From Agromyces soli (GTDB taxonomy: Bacteria; Actinomycetota; Actinomycetes; Actinomycetales; Microbacteriaceae), in contig NZ_CP094533.1 of assembly GCF_022811605.1 (NCBI RefSeq), forward strand, positions 1,550,001 to 1,614,000: a stretch of 64,000 nucleotides of DNA, written 5' to 3'. The position numbers were made by a program, and so were the translations under genes. The notes under the pieces are model-generated. The model worked only from the letters and a program-made list of their open reading frames with translations. It was not told where the DNA came from and ran no database searches. Shown here piece by piece: positions 31,129 through 39,448 of the stretch. Within the stretch, counting starts at the first letter, position 1. Each line of letters begins with the position of its first letter.

Positions 31129-32763
31129 ATGTCGATGTCCCGCCGCACGCCGCGACTGGCCGGGGGCGCCGCCGCCCTCGCCGCCGCCGTGCTCCTCGCC
31201 GGCTGCACCGCCGCCGGCCCGTCCCCTTCCAAAGGCACCGCCCCCGAGCTCACCGAGTCGCTGCCCGCCCCGAGCACCCAGGTCGAGCGCCTCGACTGGG
31301 CGCTCTACGCCGAGCCGTCCTCGCTCGACCCCATCTACCCGAACGACTTCCCGCCGATGGAGGTGCTCTCGAACGTCTGCGAGAGCCTCATGCGCATCGC
31401 GCCGGACTTCACGATCGAGCCCGCGCTCGCCGAGTCGTTCGAGCAGCCCGACCCGCTGACCCTCGTCTACACGCTCCGCGACGGGGTGACCTTCCACAGC
31501 GGCGCACCGCTCACGGCGGACGACGTGGTCTACAGCCTGAACCGCTCGCGCAGCGACGAGCTCGGCTCGTTCCACACCGCCGTCTACGCGAACGTCGCCG
31601 ACATCGTCGCGACCGCGCCGAACGAGGTGACGATCACGCTCACAGCCCCCGACCAGACGCTCTCGCAGGCGCTCGCCACGGGCGCCGGCCGCATCGTGAA
31701 CCAGGCGTCGACCGAGGCGCAGGGCACCGACTTCGGCACCCCCGGCTCCGACATCGACTGCACCGGCCCGTACTCGCTCGCCTCCTGGCGCGCCGGCGAG
31801 GCGATCACCCTCGAGCGCTTCGACGACTACTGGGACGACTCGCTGCCCTCCCTCGTCGCCGAGGTCGACTTCTCCTTCGTGCGCGACCCCGCCGCGCGGG
31901 TGAACGCGCTGCTCTCCGGCGAGGTCGACGGCACCTGGGGCGTCCCCGCCTCCGGCTTCGCCCGACTGCAGGGCGGCGGGCAGGGCACGCTCGCCTTCGG
32001 TCGCACCTCCGGCAGCTACGTCGCGATGGTGACCTCCCTCGACGGCGCGCTCGCCGACCCGCGCATCCGGCAGGCGCTCGCGATGAGCATCGACCGGGAG
32101 GGCATCATCGCCGCCGCCGTCGCCGGCGCGGCCGACCCGCTCGCCGCACCCGCCTCGCCCGGCACCTGGGGCTTCGCCCGCGAGGACTTCGAGCAGGCGT
32201 ACCAGGAGATCGCGAACGCGAGCGGCGGCCTCGAGGAGGCGAAGGCGCTCGTCGCCGAGGCCGGCGTGCCGAGCGAGACCCTCACCATCGCGGTGACGAA
32301 CTCGCAGGCGGAGATGCCGATCATCGGCGCCGAGGTGCAGCGCGCCGCGAAAGCGATCGGACTCGAGGCGGAACTCACGTCGCTGCCCGCCGACGGCTAC
32401 AACGCGCTCTACAGCGACCCGGCCGCCCGCGACGGCATCGACCTGATCTTCTCGCTCTGGCAGACAGACTTCCCGGACCCGACGCAGATCTACCAGTACC
32501 TCGAGAGCGACAACTTCTTCAACCTCTCGGGATGGTCGAACGCGGAGTTCGACCAGGCGATCGACGCCTCGCGGGCGAGCTCGGACGACGCCGAGCGGGC
32601 CGCCTCGCTCATCGCGGCCCAGTCGATCGAGATCGCCGACCCGACCTGGCTGCCGATCTACACCCCGTACAACGCGGTGTTCCTCGGCAAGGGGCTGACC
32701 GGGGCGCCGACCGCCGCCGTGCAGCTCAACTACCCCTGGGCGGCCATGATCGGCGGCGAGTAG
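31129..32763 (+). CDS. ABC transporter substrate-binding lipoprotein, peptide type (SBP 2)
   Basis: 544 residues, with AAGGAG before the ATG. Lipobox VLLAGC near residue 26. Family 5 layout as in SBP 1 (SNVCESLMRIAPDFTIEPALAESF, TLRDGVTFHSGAPLTADDVVYSLNRS in parts; C-terminal WSNAEFDQAIDASRAS). It is clearly homologous to SBP 1 over its whole length, and ends the transporter operon. Two paralogous receptors for one channel imply two related ligands, for example isomers or a substrate and its metabolite. Confidence 0.93.
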   Translation: MSMSRRTPRLAGGAAALAAAVLLAGCTAAGPSPSKGTAPELTESLPAPSTQVERLDWALYAEPSSLDPIYPNDFPPMEVLSNVCESLMRIAPDFTIEPALAESFEQPDPLTLVYTLRDGVTFHSGAPLTADDVVYSLNRSRSDELGSFHTAVYANVADIVATAPNEVTITLTAPDQTLSQALATGAGRIVNQASTEAQGTDFGTPGSDIDCTGPYSLASWRAGEAITLERFDDYWDDSLPSLVAEVDFSFVRDPAARVNALLSGEVDGTWGVPASGFARLQGGGQGTLAFGRTSGSYVAMVTSLDGALADPRIRQALAMSIDREGIIAAAVAGAADPLAAPASPGTWGFAREDFEQAYQEIANASGGLEEAKALVAEAGVPSETLTIAVTNSQAEMPIIGAEVQRAAKAIGLEAELTSLPADGYNALYSDPAARDGIDLIFSLWQTDFPDPTQIYQYLESDNFFNLSGWSNAEFDQAIDASRASSDDAERAASLIAAQSIEIADPTWLPIYTPYNAVFLGKGLTGAPTAAVQLNYPWAAMIGGE

Positions 32764-32766
32764 CAA

Positions 32767-32861
32767 GTGGTTCGCTGAGCTCGTCTTGGTTCGCTGAGCT
32801 CGTCGAAGCGAGGGGTCCGCTTCGACGGGCTCAGCGAACCAAGACGAGCTCAGCGAACCAC
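32767..32861. repeat. double palindromic repeat forming a 44-bp-arm hairpin
   Basis: Two tandem copies of the interspersed repeat GGTTCGCTGAGCTCGTC face two inverted copies: arms 32767-32810 and 32818-32861 pair at 43 of 44 positions with a seven-base loop. A further half-copy (32862-32875) runs into the esterase gene and provides its TGA stop. The structure lies between the convergent SBP 2 and esterase genes and may act as a bidirectional terminator. Confidence 0.8.
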
Positions 32862-32865
32862 GGGC

Positions 32866-33909
32866 TCAGCGGGCCATCCGGTCCAGCGCCGCGTGCAGGA
32901 ACGCCGCCACCCGCGCGCGCATCGGCGCGTCGAGGATGCCGATCGAGTGCGCCGACCCCGGCACCACGAGCGACTCGACGGGGACCCCGGCCGCCTCCAG
33001 CGCCGCGACGAACGCGGTCTGCTGCCCGAGCGGGATGACCTCCGCATCCGACTGGGCGAGGAACACCGGCGGATCGCTCGCATCCAGATGCGTCGCCGCG
33101 GACGCCTCGGCCGCCGCCCCGCACGCGGCGTCCCCCGGTTCGCAGCCGAGGTAGTCGGCCACGACGGATCGCAGCCACGGGGAGGCGCCGTCGGTGTCGA
33201 GCGCGCGCCGGGTGAGCCCGAGCGGGCCGGACAGCTCGGCGACGGCCGCCACCCGTGAGCCGGTGTCGAGCGGCCCGTCGCCGCGAGTGCCGAGCAGTGC
33301 GGCCAGGCTGCCGCCGGCCGAACCGCCGAAGGCGCCGATGCGCCCGGGATCGATGCCGAACTCCGCCAGCTGCTCGGGCTCGCGCAGCCACTCGACCGCG
33401 AGCGCCACGTCGTCGAGCTGCGCGGGGTACACCGCGTCGGGCACGAGCCGATAGTTCACCGAGACGGCCACGAAGCCCTCGCTCGCGAGCCAGAGGCAGA
33501 CGTTGCGCCAGTCGGCGTTCGCCTTGTCGCCGCGGGCCCAGCTGCCGCCGTGGATCGAGACGACCGCGGGCAGCGCGCCCGCCGCGGCATCCGTTCCGCC
33601 CTCCACCGCCGCGAGCGCGTCCGCGGGGCGGCACACGTCGAGCGTGAGCAGCGTGCCGTCCTCGCGCACGCCGTACGCGAGGTCCTCGTCGACGACGAGA
33701 TCGGCCGGAGCCTCGAAGGTGCGGATGCCGATCGGCACGACGCTCGTGAGCTCGCTGCGCGACTCCGCGGCGTCGGGGTCGATGGGCTGCAGCGGCAGGT
33801 GGAAGCCGGAGAGCACGCCGGTCACGGCGACGCCGGCGAGGGCGGCAGCGGCGACCAGCACCAGGCGCGTGCGCCCGCCGCGACCGCCGGAGGATCGAGT
33901 GCGGGTCAC
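32866..33909 (-). CDS. secreted or membrane-anchored alpha/beta hydrolase (esterase)
   Basis: 347 residues from GTG 33909. A hydrophobic segment after a basic start (residues 15-35) is a signal or anchor. The BD-FAE/Hsl-type esterase motifs are present: VVSIHGGSW oxyanion loop, FGGSAGG nucleophile elbow, a DPPVFLAQSD acid strand and SAHSIGIL with the catalytic His. Such enzymes hydrolyse carboxylic esters. The last codons ATG GCC CGC TGA fall in a repeat copy, so the present C terminus may have been set by the repeat. It follows the acetyltransferase gene by 13 bases. Confidence 0.85.
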   Translation of the reverse strand: MTRTRSSGGRGGRTRLVLVAAAALAGVAVTGVLSGFHLPLQPIDPDAAESRSELTSVVPIGIRTFEAPADLVVDEDLAYGVREDGTLLTLDVCRPADALAAVEGGTDAAAGALPAVVSIHGGSWARGDKANADWRNVCLWLASEGFVAVSVNYRLVPDAVYPAQLDDVALAVEWLREPEQLAEFGIDPGRIGAFGGSAGGSLAALLGTRGDGPLDTGSRVAAVAELSGPLGLTRRALDTDGASPWLRSVVADYLGCEPGDAACGAAAEASAATHLDASDPPVFLAQSDAEVIPLGQQTAFVAALEAAGVPVESLVVPGSAHSIGILDAPMRARVAAFLHAALDRMAR

Positions 33910-33922
33910 GGGGGCTCCGGGT

Positions 33923-34462
33923 TCAGGGGTGCAGCGATGCTACCTCCGCGTCGGCCGAACGCGAAGTCAGGGCCTTCGCCATGCAGATGCTGTACTCCTC
34001 GCCGACGTACGGGCCGAACAGCGGGACGGGCCGGTAGCCGTGCTTCGCGTACAGCGCCTGGGCGGGCAGGTGCAGCGTGCCGGTCTCGAGCACGAGCTCG
34101 CGGATGCCTCGGCTCGCGGCATCCGCCTCGATCGCGTCGAGCAGGCGACCGGCGATGCCGAGCCCCCTGGCGCGCTCGTCGACGTACATGCGCTTGAGCT
34201 CGCCGCGCCCGGCGAAGTCGGCCGCGTGCTCGTCGTCCGCGTGACCACCCACCACGAGCGCGGCGATGCCGAGCGCGGCACCCGACCCGTTGCGGGCGAC
34301 GAAGAGCCGCACACCCGGCTGCTCGAGTTGGCCGACGTCGAGCAGGAAGCAGGCCTCGGGCGGGTAGCCGAGTGAGAAGGAGTACTCACTGCTGCCGGCG
34401 AGGAGGCGCTCGACCTCCGGCTGGCGGGGCGGTTCGATGCGGACGGTCACGGTGCTGGTCAC
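33923..34462 (-). CDS. GNAT-family N-acetyltransferase
   Basis: 179 residues. The acetyl-CoA binding signature is seen as ELKRMYVDERARGLGIAGRLLDAIE (R/QxxGxG/A type) with a following LVLETGTLHLPAQALYAKHGY, the typical beta5/alpha4 region and closing Tyr. Likely acetylates a small molecule or peptide; substrate unknown. First gene of a two-gene leftward operon with the esterase and divergent from the DEAD-box helicase. Confidence 0.87.
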   Translation of the reverse strand: MTSTVTVRIEPPRQPEVERLLAGSSEYSFSLGYPPEACFLLDVGQLEQPGVRLFVARNGSGAALGIAALVVGGHADDEHAADFAGRGELKRMYVDERARGLGIAGRLLDAIEADAASRGIRELVLETGTLHLPAQALYAKHGYRPVPLFGPYVGEEYSICMAKALTSRSADAEVASLHP

Positions 34463-34539
34463 GCGGCGAGGGTACGCGCCGCGTGTTTCCGCGGGATTTC
34501 GGCGCTCGGCGCGGATGCCCGGCGCTTTCCCAGCGGCGA

Positions 34540-34741
34540 TCGGGTATCGTTGGCGGGTCGGTTCTGGACACCGCGCTGTGCGCGGATGGGTTTGTGAGTC
34601 CTGAGGGCCGGTTCCGCAGCATCAGGCTGCGGATAGTCACCGTATGTGAACGGCCCCGGTCGACGATGCTCCCGGGTTCTCGGTGTGCCGCGCCTCGCGG
34701 CGGCACCGCCATGTACTCGAATACAACCCAGGAAGCACCAC
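34540..34741 (+). promoter_or_regulatory. structured 5' leader of the DEAD-box helicase gene
   Basis: About 280 bases without a gene separate the divergent acetyltransferase from the helicase ATG. The last 200 bases contain several hairpins: CCGCG/CGCGG (34571-34585), a perfect CCGCAGC-ATCAG-GCTGCGG (34614-34632) and GCCGCG/CGCGGC near 34684. Long folded leaders before cold-shock DEAD-box genes often control expression; no member of a named RNA family was recognised and the transcription start is not known. Confidence 0.4.
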
Positions 34742-37021
34742 ATGCCGAAGAACAAGAAGCCCGCGGGCGGACGAGCCCACGACTTCGACCCCTCGTACGC
34801 GAAGAGCAGCCGCGCCGGTCGCCCGGCCGGCAGCGGCAAGCCCGGCTCGCGCAGCCCCGGTCACCGCGGCTACCGCCCCGAGGAGCCCTCCGAGCGCAAG
34901 CCGCGCTGGACGCGCGACGAGCGCACCGCGAGCGGCCGCGCACCGCACCGCTCCGAGCGGGACGGGCGGGACGACCGTCCGGCCCGTTCGTACGATCGTG
35001 ACGACCGGGCTCCGCGTCGTTCGTTCGATCGGGACGACCGTCCGGCTCGTTCGTACGATCGTGACGAGCGCGCTCCGCGTCGCTTCGATCGGGACGACCG
35101 GGCTCCGCGTCGTTTCGACCGGGATGATCGTGCCCCGCGTCGTGACGACCGGGCCCCGCGCCGTTTCGATCGGGATGATCGTGCGCCGCGTCGTGACGAC
35201 CGTCCGGCTCGTTCCTTCGATCGTGACGACCGGGCTCCGCGTCGTTTCGATCGGGATGATCGTGCGCCGCGTCGTGACGACCGTCCGGCTCGTTCCTTCG
35301 ATCGTGACGAGCGTGCGCCGCGCCGCTTCGATCGGGACGAGCGTCCCGCGCGTTCGTTCGATCGGGATGACCGTCCGCGTCGTTCCTTCGATCGCGACGA
35401 CCGCGCCCCGCGTCGTTCGTTCGATCGGGACGAGCGTGCGCCGCGCCGCTTCGATCGGGACGAGCGTCCCGCGCGTTCGTTCGATCGGGACGACCGTCCG
35501 CGTCGTTCCTTCGATCGTGACGAGCGTGCGCCGCGCCGCTTCGATCGTGACGAGCGCCCCGCGCGGTCCTTCGACCGCCCCGGCTTCCGCGACTCGGAGC
35601 GCCGTCCCTCGGCGTTCTACCCGGCGAAGGACGAGCGCAGCCGCTTCACCGCGGAGGACGACGTCGTGCTCGAGCGTCTCGAGGCCCAGGCCATCCAGGC
35701 CGACGCGGTCGACGGCATCGGCTTCGGCGAGCTCGGTCTCGGCGGCAACATCGTCCGCGCCCTGAAGGAGCTCGGCGCCGAGTCGCCGTTCCCGATCCAG
35801 GCGGCGACGATCCCCGTCGTGCTCGAGGGCCGCGACGTGCTCGGTCGCGGCCGCACCGGCTCCGGCAAGACGATCGCCTTCGGCGCGCCGACCGTCGAGC
35901 GGCTGATGCAGCTCTGGGCGGAGCAGCAGCGCGACGTCGAGAACGGCCCCGACGGCCGCCGCAAGCGCCAGATGGGTCGCGCGCCCCGCGCCCTGATCCT
36001 CGCGCCGACCCGCGAGCTCGCCCTCCAGATCGACCGCACCGTGCAGCCGATCGCCCAGTCGGTCGGGCTCTTCACCACGCAGGTCTACGGCGGCGTGCCG
36101 CAGGCCCGCCAGGTCGGTGCGCTCCGCCGGGGCGTCGACATCGTCATCGGCACTCCGGGCCGCATCGAGGATCTGCTCGCCCAGGGCCACCTCGACCTCT
36201 CGGACATCCGCATCACGGTGCTCGACGAGGCCGACCACATGTGCGACCTCGGCTTCCTCGAGCCGGTGCAGCGCATCCTCCGGGAGACCCGCGACGGTGG
36301 CCAGAAGCTGCTGTTCTCGGCGACGCTCGACACCGGCGTGGCCGCCCTCGTCGAGGAGTTCCTCGTCGACCCGGCCGTGCACGAGGTCGCCGGTGAGGAC
36401 CAGGCGTCCGGCACCATCGAGCACCGCGTCTTCGTCATCGACAACCGCGACAAGCGCGACATCGTCGCCCAGCTCGCCGACCGCGACGGCAAGACCCTCG
36501 TGTTCTCGCGCACCCGCGCGTTCGCCGAGGACCTCACCGAGCACCTCGAGGACGCCGGCGTGCGCGCCGTCGCCCTGCACGGCGACCTGAACCAGTCGCG
36601 CCGCACGCGCAACCTGCAGCAGCTCACGAGCGGCCGCGTCGACGTGCTCGTCGCGACGGACGTCGCGGCCCGAGGCATCCACGTCGACGACATCGACCTC
36701 GTGATCCAGGCCGACGCGCCCGACGAGTACAAGACCTACCTGCACCGCTCCGGCCGTACCGGCCGCGCCGGTCGCACGGGCCGGGTCGTGACCCTCATCC
36801 CGCGCAACCGTCAGCGTCGCATGAACGAGCTGCTCGACCGCGCCGAGATCGAGGTCGACTTCGAGGACGTGCGGCTCGGCGACGAGCTCCTGTTCGACCT
36901 CGGGCCGGTCGAGGTCGCGGCGCCGGTCGCGGCTGCTGCCGAGTTGGTTTCTGCCGAGCCGGCTGACGACGAGGTGACTGACGACGCAACCGTCGAGCAG
37001 GGCGAGACGCCCGCCGAGTAG
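34742..37021 (+). CDS. DEAD-box RNA helicase with Arg/Asp-rich repeat domain
   Basis: 759 residues. Residues 1-75 are basic; about 78-280 are a low-complexity domain of repeated units such as FDRDDRAPRR and FDRDERPARS. The helicase core follows: Q motif around GFGELGLGG (326 on), motif I GRTGSGKT, Ia PTRELALQI, Ib GTPGRI, motif II DEAD, III FSAT, then ATDVAARGIHVDD and HRSGRTGRAG in lobe 2. Such proteins unwind structured RNA in cold shock, ribosome assembly or mRNA decay. Unusually, the disordered arginine-rich part precedes the core and is very long. The strong hairpin at 37056 ends the transcript. Confidence 0.95.
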   Translation: MPKNKKPAGGRAHDFDPSYAKSSRAGRPAGSGKPGSRSPGHRGYRPEEPSERKPRWTRDERTASGRAPHRSERDGRDDRPARSYDRDDRAPRRSFDRDDRPARSYDRDERAPRRFDRDDRAPRRFDRDDRAPRRDDRAPRRFDRDDRAPRRDDRPARSFDRDDRAPRRFDRDDRAPRRDDRPARSFDRDERAPRRFDRDERPARSFDRDDRPRRSFDRDDRAPRRSFDRDERAPRRFDRDERPARSFDRDDRPRRSFDRDERAPRRFDRDERPARSFDRPGFRDSERRPSAFYPAKDERSRFTAEDDVVLERLEAQAIQADAVDGIGFGELGLGGNIVRALKELGAESPFPIQAATIPVVLEGRDVLGRGRTGSGKTIAFGAPTVERLMQLWAEQQRDVENGPDGRRKRQMGRAPRALILAPTRELALQIDRTVQPIAQSVGLFTTQVYGGVPQARQVGALRRGVDIVIGTPGRIEDLLAQGHLDLSDIRITVLDEADHMCDLGFLEPVQRILRETRDGGQKLLFSATLDTGVAALVEEFLVDPAVHEVAGEDQASGTIEHRVFVIDNRDKRDIVAQLADRDGKTLVFSRTRAFAEDLTEHLEDAGVRAVALHGDLNQSRRTRNLQQLTSGRVDVLVATDVAARGIHVDDIDLVIQADAPDEYKTYLHRSGRTGRAGRTGRVVTLIPRNRQRRMNELLDRAEIEVDFEDVRLGDELLFDLGPVEVAAPVAAAAELVSAEPADDEVTDDATVEQGETPAE
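34973..35580 (+). repeat. degenerate coding tandem repeats, Arg/Asp-rich
   Basis: Units of roughly 24-36 bases such as CGTTCGTTCGATCGGGACGA and its variants recur for about 600 bases inside the helicase gene. Codons within copies are nearly identical, including long stretches shared exactly, so the region probably grows and shrinks by slippage or recombination. It encodes alternating RDD/RDE and PRR or PARS blocks. Confidence 0.85.
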
Positions 37022-37055
37022 GCGCGTCGCCCGCCCGGCGACCTGCCTCCGAACG

Positions 37056-37098
37056 AACCCGTCCGCACCCGAGCAGGGCTGCGGACGGGTTCTTCGTC
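37056..37098 (+). terminator. intrinsic-type terminator after the helicase gene
   Basis: Perfect 12-base arms AACCCGTCCGCA (37056-37067) and TGCGGACGGGTT (37080-37091) flank a 12-base loop and are followed by TCTTCGT. The T-rich run is short, as is common in GC-rich actinobacteria. It lies 35 bases after the helicase stop and before the convergent recQ-like gene. Confidence 0.82.
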
Positions 37099-37126
37099 TG
37101 CCGGGGGCGACGCGGCGGGGCCCGCC

Positions 37127-39259
37127 TCAGCCCCGGAGCGCGAGCACGAAGGGCAGTACCTCTGCAGCGCCCGCCTCGCGCAGGGTGCGGGCGGCGACCG
37201 TGAGGGTCCACCGGCTGTCGGCCTGGTCGTCGACGAGCAGCACCGGGCCGTCGGGCAGTTCGAGGCCGTCGGCCGAGAAGCGCCCCCACACGCCGGCCAG
37301 CCGGAACGCGCTGTTGCCGCCGGGCTCGCCGCTCGGTCCGCCGCCGACGGGCTGCAGCGCGCCGAGATAGGGCAGCCGGCCGATCTCGGCGAGCCCGCGG
37401 GCGAGCGAGTCGACGAGCTGCGGGCGCGAGCGCGAGGGCATCGCGACGACGGCCGCCGGGCGCTCGGCCCAGCCCCAGCCGGCGAGCACGCGGACGCAGG
37501 CGTCGAGCACGCGCGGAGGCACGGGCTGGTCGGGTGCGCCGGCGGCGAAGAGTTCGCGGAGCACGCCGCCCCAGCCGAGATCGGTGAGGCGGGCGAGCGC
37601 GCGCCCCTCGGCCGCCCTGGCCTCGACGGGAATGCGGCCCTTGACCGGCACGCCGAGCGTATCGGCGCCCGTGGGCCACTGCGCGCGCGGTTCGATCGGG
37701 ACGCCGACCCGGTCGAGCGCGCCACGGGCGGCTGCCGTCGCCTCCTGGGCGATGGCGGCCGGGTACCAGGGCCCGGCGCAGGTGTCGCATCGCCCGCACG
37801 GGGTCGCGGTGTCATCGTCGAGGCTGCGCTGCAGGTAGGCCATGCGGCACTCGGTCGTGCGCTCGTACTCGAGCATGTGCTGCTGCTCGGCGACCCGCTC
37901 GGCCGCGATGCGGCGGTAGCGCTCGGCGTCGTAGACCCACGGCTCGCCGGTCGCCACCCAGCCGCCCTGCACCCGGCGCACCGCGCCGTCGACGTCGAGC
38001 ACTTTGAGCAGCAGCTCGAGCGGAGTGCGGCGGATGTCGACCATCGCCTCGAGCGCCGGCGTCGACACGGGCTGCTCGCCGAGGGCGGCGATGACGCGGC
38101 TCGCGCGGTCTTCGTCGGGCATGGATGCGGTGGCGAAGTAGTGCCAGATGTCGCGGTCTTCGACGCCGGGCAGGAGCAGGACGTCGGCGTTGTCGGTCGC
38201 GCGCCCCGCGCGGCCCACCTGCTGGTAGTAGGCCACGGGCGAGGAGGGTGCGCCGAGGTGCAGCACGAAGCCGAGGTCGGGCTTGTCGAAGCCCATGCCG
38301 AGCGCGCTCGTGGCGACGAGGGCCTTGACCTCGTTGCGCTTCAGCATGCCCTCGGACTCGGCGCGCTCGTCGGGGTCGGTCTGGCCCGTGTACGCGCGGA
38401 CCTCGTGGCCGTGCTCGCGCAGCAGCCGGGCGGTGTCGACGGCCGCGGCGACCGTGAGCGTGTAGATGATGCCCGAGCCCGGCAGCTCGTCGAGATGGCC
38501 GAGCAGCCAGGCGAGCCGGCTCGGCGAGTCGGGCAGCTCGAGCACCCCGAGGCGCAGCGAGGCCCGGGCGAGCGGCCCGCGGATGGTCAGCACCTCGGCC
38601 GAGGCATCCGCCCCGCCCGTCGTGAGCCGGCCCGAGTCGTCGGCGACGGTCGCGCCCAACTGTTCGGCGACGTCGGCGACGACGCGGCTGTTCGCGGTCG
38701 CCGTCGTCGCGAGCACCGGCACGCCGGCCGGCATGCGCGCGATGAGCTCGCGCAGCCGCCGGTAGTCGGGCCGGAAGTCGTGCCCCCAGTCGCTGATGCA
38801 GTGCGCCTCGTCGATGACGAGCAGGCCGATGCGCTCGACGAGCCGGGGCAGCTGCGTCTCGCGGAAGGCGGGGTTGTTGAGCCGTTCGGGGGAGACGAGC
38901 AGCACGTCGACCTCGTCGTCGGCGAGGCGCTGCTCGACCTCGCGCCACTCGTGCGCGTTGGTCGAGTTGATGGCGACCGCGCGCACTCCGGCGCGCTCGG
39001 CTGCGGCGATCTGGTCGCGCATGAGCGCGATGAGCGGCGAGACGAGCAGGGTGGGGCCCGCGCCGGCGCGGCGCAGCAGCAGGGTCGAGACGAAGTAGAC
39101 GGCCGACTTGCCCCAACCGGTGCGCTGCACGACGAGGGCGCGGCGGCGCTCCTCGACGAGGGCGCGGATGGCCTCGAACTGGCCGTCGTGGAAGTCGACG
39201 TCGTCGCGGCCGACGAGCTCGCGGAGGGCGTCGAGGGCGGCGGTGCGCAGTTCGGTCAT
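37127..39259 (-). CDS. recQ: RecQ-family DNA helicase with phosphoribosyltransferase-like C terminus
   Basis: 710 residues from ATG 39259. Motifs: QRTGWGKS (45-52), DEAH (150-153) followed by CISDWGHDFRPDY, which is specific for RecQ, SALGMGFDKPD and QQVGRAGR. A Cys cluster (TECRMAY then CGRCDTC) forms the RecQ zinc site. The C-terminal 200 residues lack a recognisable HRDC domain; instead GPVLLVDDQADSRWTL followed by AARTLREAGAAEVLP matches the PRPP-loop region of phosphoribosyltransferases, with the TGxT Gly/Thr changed. Unwinds DNA during repair; the role of the fused domain is unknown. Confidence 0.92.
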   Translation of the reverse strand: MTELRTAALDALRELVGRDDVDFHDGQFEAIRALVEERRRALVVQRTGWGKSAVYFVSTLLLRRAGAGPTLLVSPLIALMRDQIAAAERAGVRAVAINSTNAHEWREVEQRLADDEVDVLLVSPERLNNPAFRETQLPRLVERIGLLVIDEAHCISDWGHDFRPDYRRLRELIARMPAGVPVLATTATANSRVVADVAEQLGATVADDSGRLTTGGADASAEVLTIRGPLARASLRLGVLELPDSPSRLAWLLGHLDELPGSGIIYTLTVAAAVDTARLLREHGHEVRAYTGQTDPDERAESEGMLKRNEVKALVATSALGMGFDKPDLGFVLHLGAPSSPVAYYQQVGRAGRATDNADVLLLPGVEDRDIWHYFATASMPDEDRASRVIAALGEQPVSTPALEAMVDIRRTPLELLLKVLDVDGAVRRVQGGWVATGEPWVYDAERYRRIAAERVAEQQHMLEYERTTECRMAYLQRSLDDDTATPCGRCDTCAGPWYPAAIAQEATAAARGALDRVGVPIEPRAQWPTGADTLGVPVKGRIPVEARAAEGRALARLTDLGWGGVLRELFAAGAPDQPVPPRVLDACVRVLAGWGWAERPAAVVAMPSRSRPQLVDSLARGLAEIGRLPYLGALQPVGGGPSGEPGGNSAFRLAGVWGRFSADGLELPDGPVLLVDDQADSRWTLTVAARTLREAGAAEVLPFVLALRG

Positions 39260-39448
39260 GGCATCCAGCCTGCCCGATCCCGCTGACAGCCGATTCAGTC
39301 GGCGGGGACAAGGGCGAAAGCGGTCGGTCTGTGCGGGTGCGCAGCCGCCTCGACCCACGAATACTGCCGTCTTGCTTGCCCTGGGATGGCCTTCCAGGAC
39401 GGTGGCGGTACTTCCAGGACGGGGCGCGCATGCGCTACGCTCGGGATT

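Noticed and set aside
34973-35580. Non-coding satellite or CRISPR in the helicase region
   Set aside because: The repeats stay in frame and continue into an intact helicase core, so they are a coding low-complexity domain.
39340-39425. Repeated TTCCAGGACGG next to an AATACTGCCGTC inverse-like stretch
   Set aside because: A short direct repeat (CTTCCAGGACGG twice, 19 bases apart) is real, but the matching to nearby sequence is too weak to call an element or operator.
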